From a bacterium SCSIO 12844 (GTDB lineage: Bacteria; Pseudomonadota; Gammaproteobacteria; Francisellales; Francisellaceae): a stretch of DNA of 64,000 nt. The position numbers were made by a program, and so were the translations under genes. The notes under the pieces were generated by a model. It had not been told where the DNA came from. It worked only from the letters and a program-made list of their open reading frames with translations, and made no database searches. The stretch is from the NCBI GenBank assembly GCA_024397935.1, contig CP073743.1, positions 62,001 through 126,000 of the forward strand. The letters are read 5' to 3'. Positions 63,068 to 64,000 of this stretch are shown piece after piece; positions within the stretch are counted from its first letter, which is position 1, and each line of letters opens with the position of its first letter.

Positions 63068-63263
63068 AGTGGTGATTAAATTAAGTTTCAATCTAAAGAT
63101 TTGCTAATTTTGATCTATTAAAAATTATTGTTAGCAAGACTTACTATTATGGAATTTTATAGATGTTTAATTCAAAATTTAAATTTTATTTAAAACAAAT
63201 AATTCTCTTTTTATTTAGATAAAGGGAAGTAGTAACTCAAATTAGAGATTACTAACTCCTATT

Positions 63264-63467
63264 TTAGATTGCAGTAACATTAACTGCTTGGTCGCCTTTA
63301 GGTGTTTCTTGTATCTGAAACTCGACGTGCTGCTCTTCAGATAAAGTATCAGCACCATTGATGCCTCTAACATGAACAAAAATATCTTTTTTGCCATCAT
63401 TACGTTTGATAAAACCAAAGCCTTTTTGATCGTTGAAAAATTTAACGATTCCTGTATATGTATTCAT
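63264..63467 (-). CDS. Cold-shock protein (CspA family)
   Basis: A 67-residue single cold-shock domain that binds single-stranded RNA and DNA. RNP1 is KGFGFI and RNP2 is DIFVHV. Length is normal. AAAGAGA lies upstream of the ATG, and a 140-base gap to the next gene leaves room for the long leader usual in csp genes. Confidence 0.93.
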   Translation of the reverse strand: MNTYTGIVKFFNDQKGFGFIKRNDGKKDIFVHVRGINGADTLSEEQHVEFQIQETPKGDQAVNVTAI

Positions 63468-63607
63468 TATTGTATATTCTCTTTAATTGTTTAATTTACT
63501 TAATTTGCGTTGTGTATAAATTTGAAAAAATAGAAGTTCTAAATTTTAGATAAAAAAATAAACAAAGCTCGCACATCCTAGCACACATTTTTAGATTAAG
63601 ATATAAT

Positions 63608-63961
63608 TTAGTTGCGATTAAGTTTGACGCCATGAATGGGAAATGTACCATTAGCTAGCTCAGAAGAGTAGAAAGACATTAATTTATTAATGTTTGGTTT
63701 GTATTTTTTTCCCCATAATTTTTTTAATCTAAATATGGCTTTTTCATTAATATAAATACCACCTTTATTATCAACTAAAAACATAGCAACATCACTATTA
63801 TTTGTTGTTATTGCATAGACAAAATCATCTTTATCATCATTCATCTCTTCGATTGTATCTTCAATATGCTCTTTTAGCTCAAATTCATATAATTCTTTTG
63901 ACATAGGCTTATTTTTAAAGAATGTACTGCGTAAAATTTCTTCAAAGTTTTTTTTACTCAT
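63608..63961 (-). CDS. Small protein of unknown function
   Basis: A 117-residue soluble protein that I do not recognise. The first 50 residues are helical and charged (ELYEFELKEHIEDTIEEMND). The second half looks alpha/beta (DVAMFLVDNKGGIYINEKAI, LKKLWGKKYKPN). No signal or membrane helix. AGGAG lies about 12 bases before the ATG. It may belong to the same accessory zone as the toxin-antitoxin remnants. Confidence 0.45.
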   Translation of the reverse strand: MSKKNFEEILRSTFFKNKPMSKELYEFELKEHIEDTIEEMNDDKDDFVYAITTNNSDVAMFLVDNKGGIYINEKAIFRLKKLWGKKYKPNINKLMSFYSSELANGTFPIHGVKLNRN

Positions 63962-64000
63962 ATTTATGAAAACTCCTAGTTTTATTGCTGCTTTAGGGTA

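Overview
The window is from an AT-rich gammaproteobacterium. The type IV pilus genes pilA-pilB-pilC, murC, nagZ, a rodZ-like gene and a split B12-dependent ribonucleotide reductase fit this. The low GC content and gene style recall the Francisella, Fastidiosibacteraceae and Piscirickettsia neighbourhood of the Thiotrichales. That placement is inference; no marker in the window fixes the genus.

Positions 1-8250 are mostly ordinary chromosome: a cut-off secreted protein, nagZ, a rodZ-like gene, a divergent LysR/MFS pair and a secreted NlpC/P60-type hydrolase. A compact operon follows: hot-dog dehydratase, ketoreductase, ketosynthase and Sfp-type phosphopantetheinyl transferase, resembling the distal part of aryl-polyene clusters. 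Positions 8250-19070 are a graveyard of insertion sequences: an IS3 element inside an IS5-family remnant, an ISL3 element abutting an IS256 fragment, two adjacent IS4 elements and an IS6 fragment. They surround a leucine-rich-repeat protein and a secreted protein with 15 identical 21-bp repeats, and a truncated amino-acid permease ends the region. Positions 19090-42254 return to core genes: SLC13 permease, nrdJb-nrdJa, ribE, an enoyl-CoA hydratase homologue, murC, a PD-(D/E)XK repair nuclease, pnuC, a giant G8/CEMIP-like secreted protein, pilin genes, pilB-pilC, a family 9 glycosyltransferase and four tRNAs.

From 42255 to 61722 lies a genomic island of about 19.5 kb integrated at tRNA-Ser(UGA). 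A 49-bp direct repeat marks both ends. Inside are a P4-type integrase, an AlpA-like regulator, a PriCT/Toprim/DUF927 replication protein and iteron-like AGAACA arrays. The cargo includes an AvcD-like anti-phage deaminase, an unassigned two-gene unit with a membrane protein, and a biosynthetic operon. That operon encodes a methyltransferase, an ATP-grasp ligase, a VAO-type flavin oxidase and a 2063-residue NRPS. The NRPS reads A-T-C-A-T-C, its second adenylation domain carries a proline code, and it has no thioesterase. The Sfp-type transferase at 7.5 kb could activate it.

The least explained signal is a pair of conserved non-coding elements, each present twice: once in the island (51269-51371 and 51448-51645) and once just outside it (62404-62506 and 62871-63067). 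The first folds into the same multi-stem RNA in both copies although the stem sequences differ by paired changes. The second is about 90% identical over nearly 200 bp. In the outside copy an XRE gene sits exactly between them; in the island copy that gene is missing and the NRPS operon follows. After the island come a damaged toxin-antitoxin pair, a cold-shock protein and a small unknown protein.
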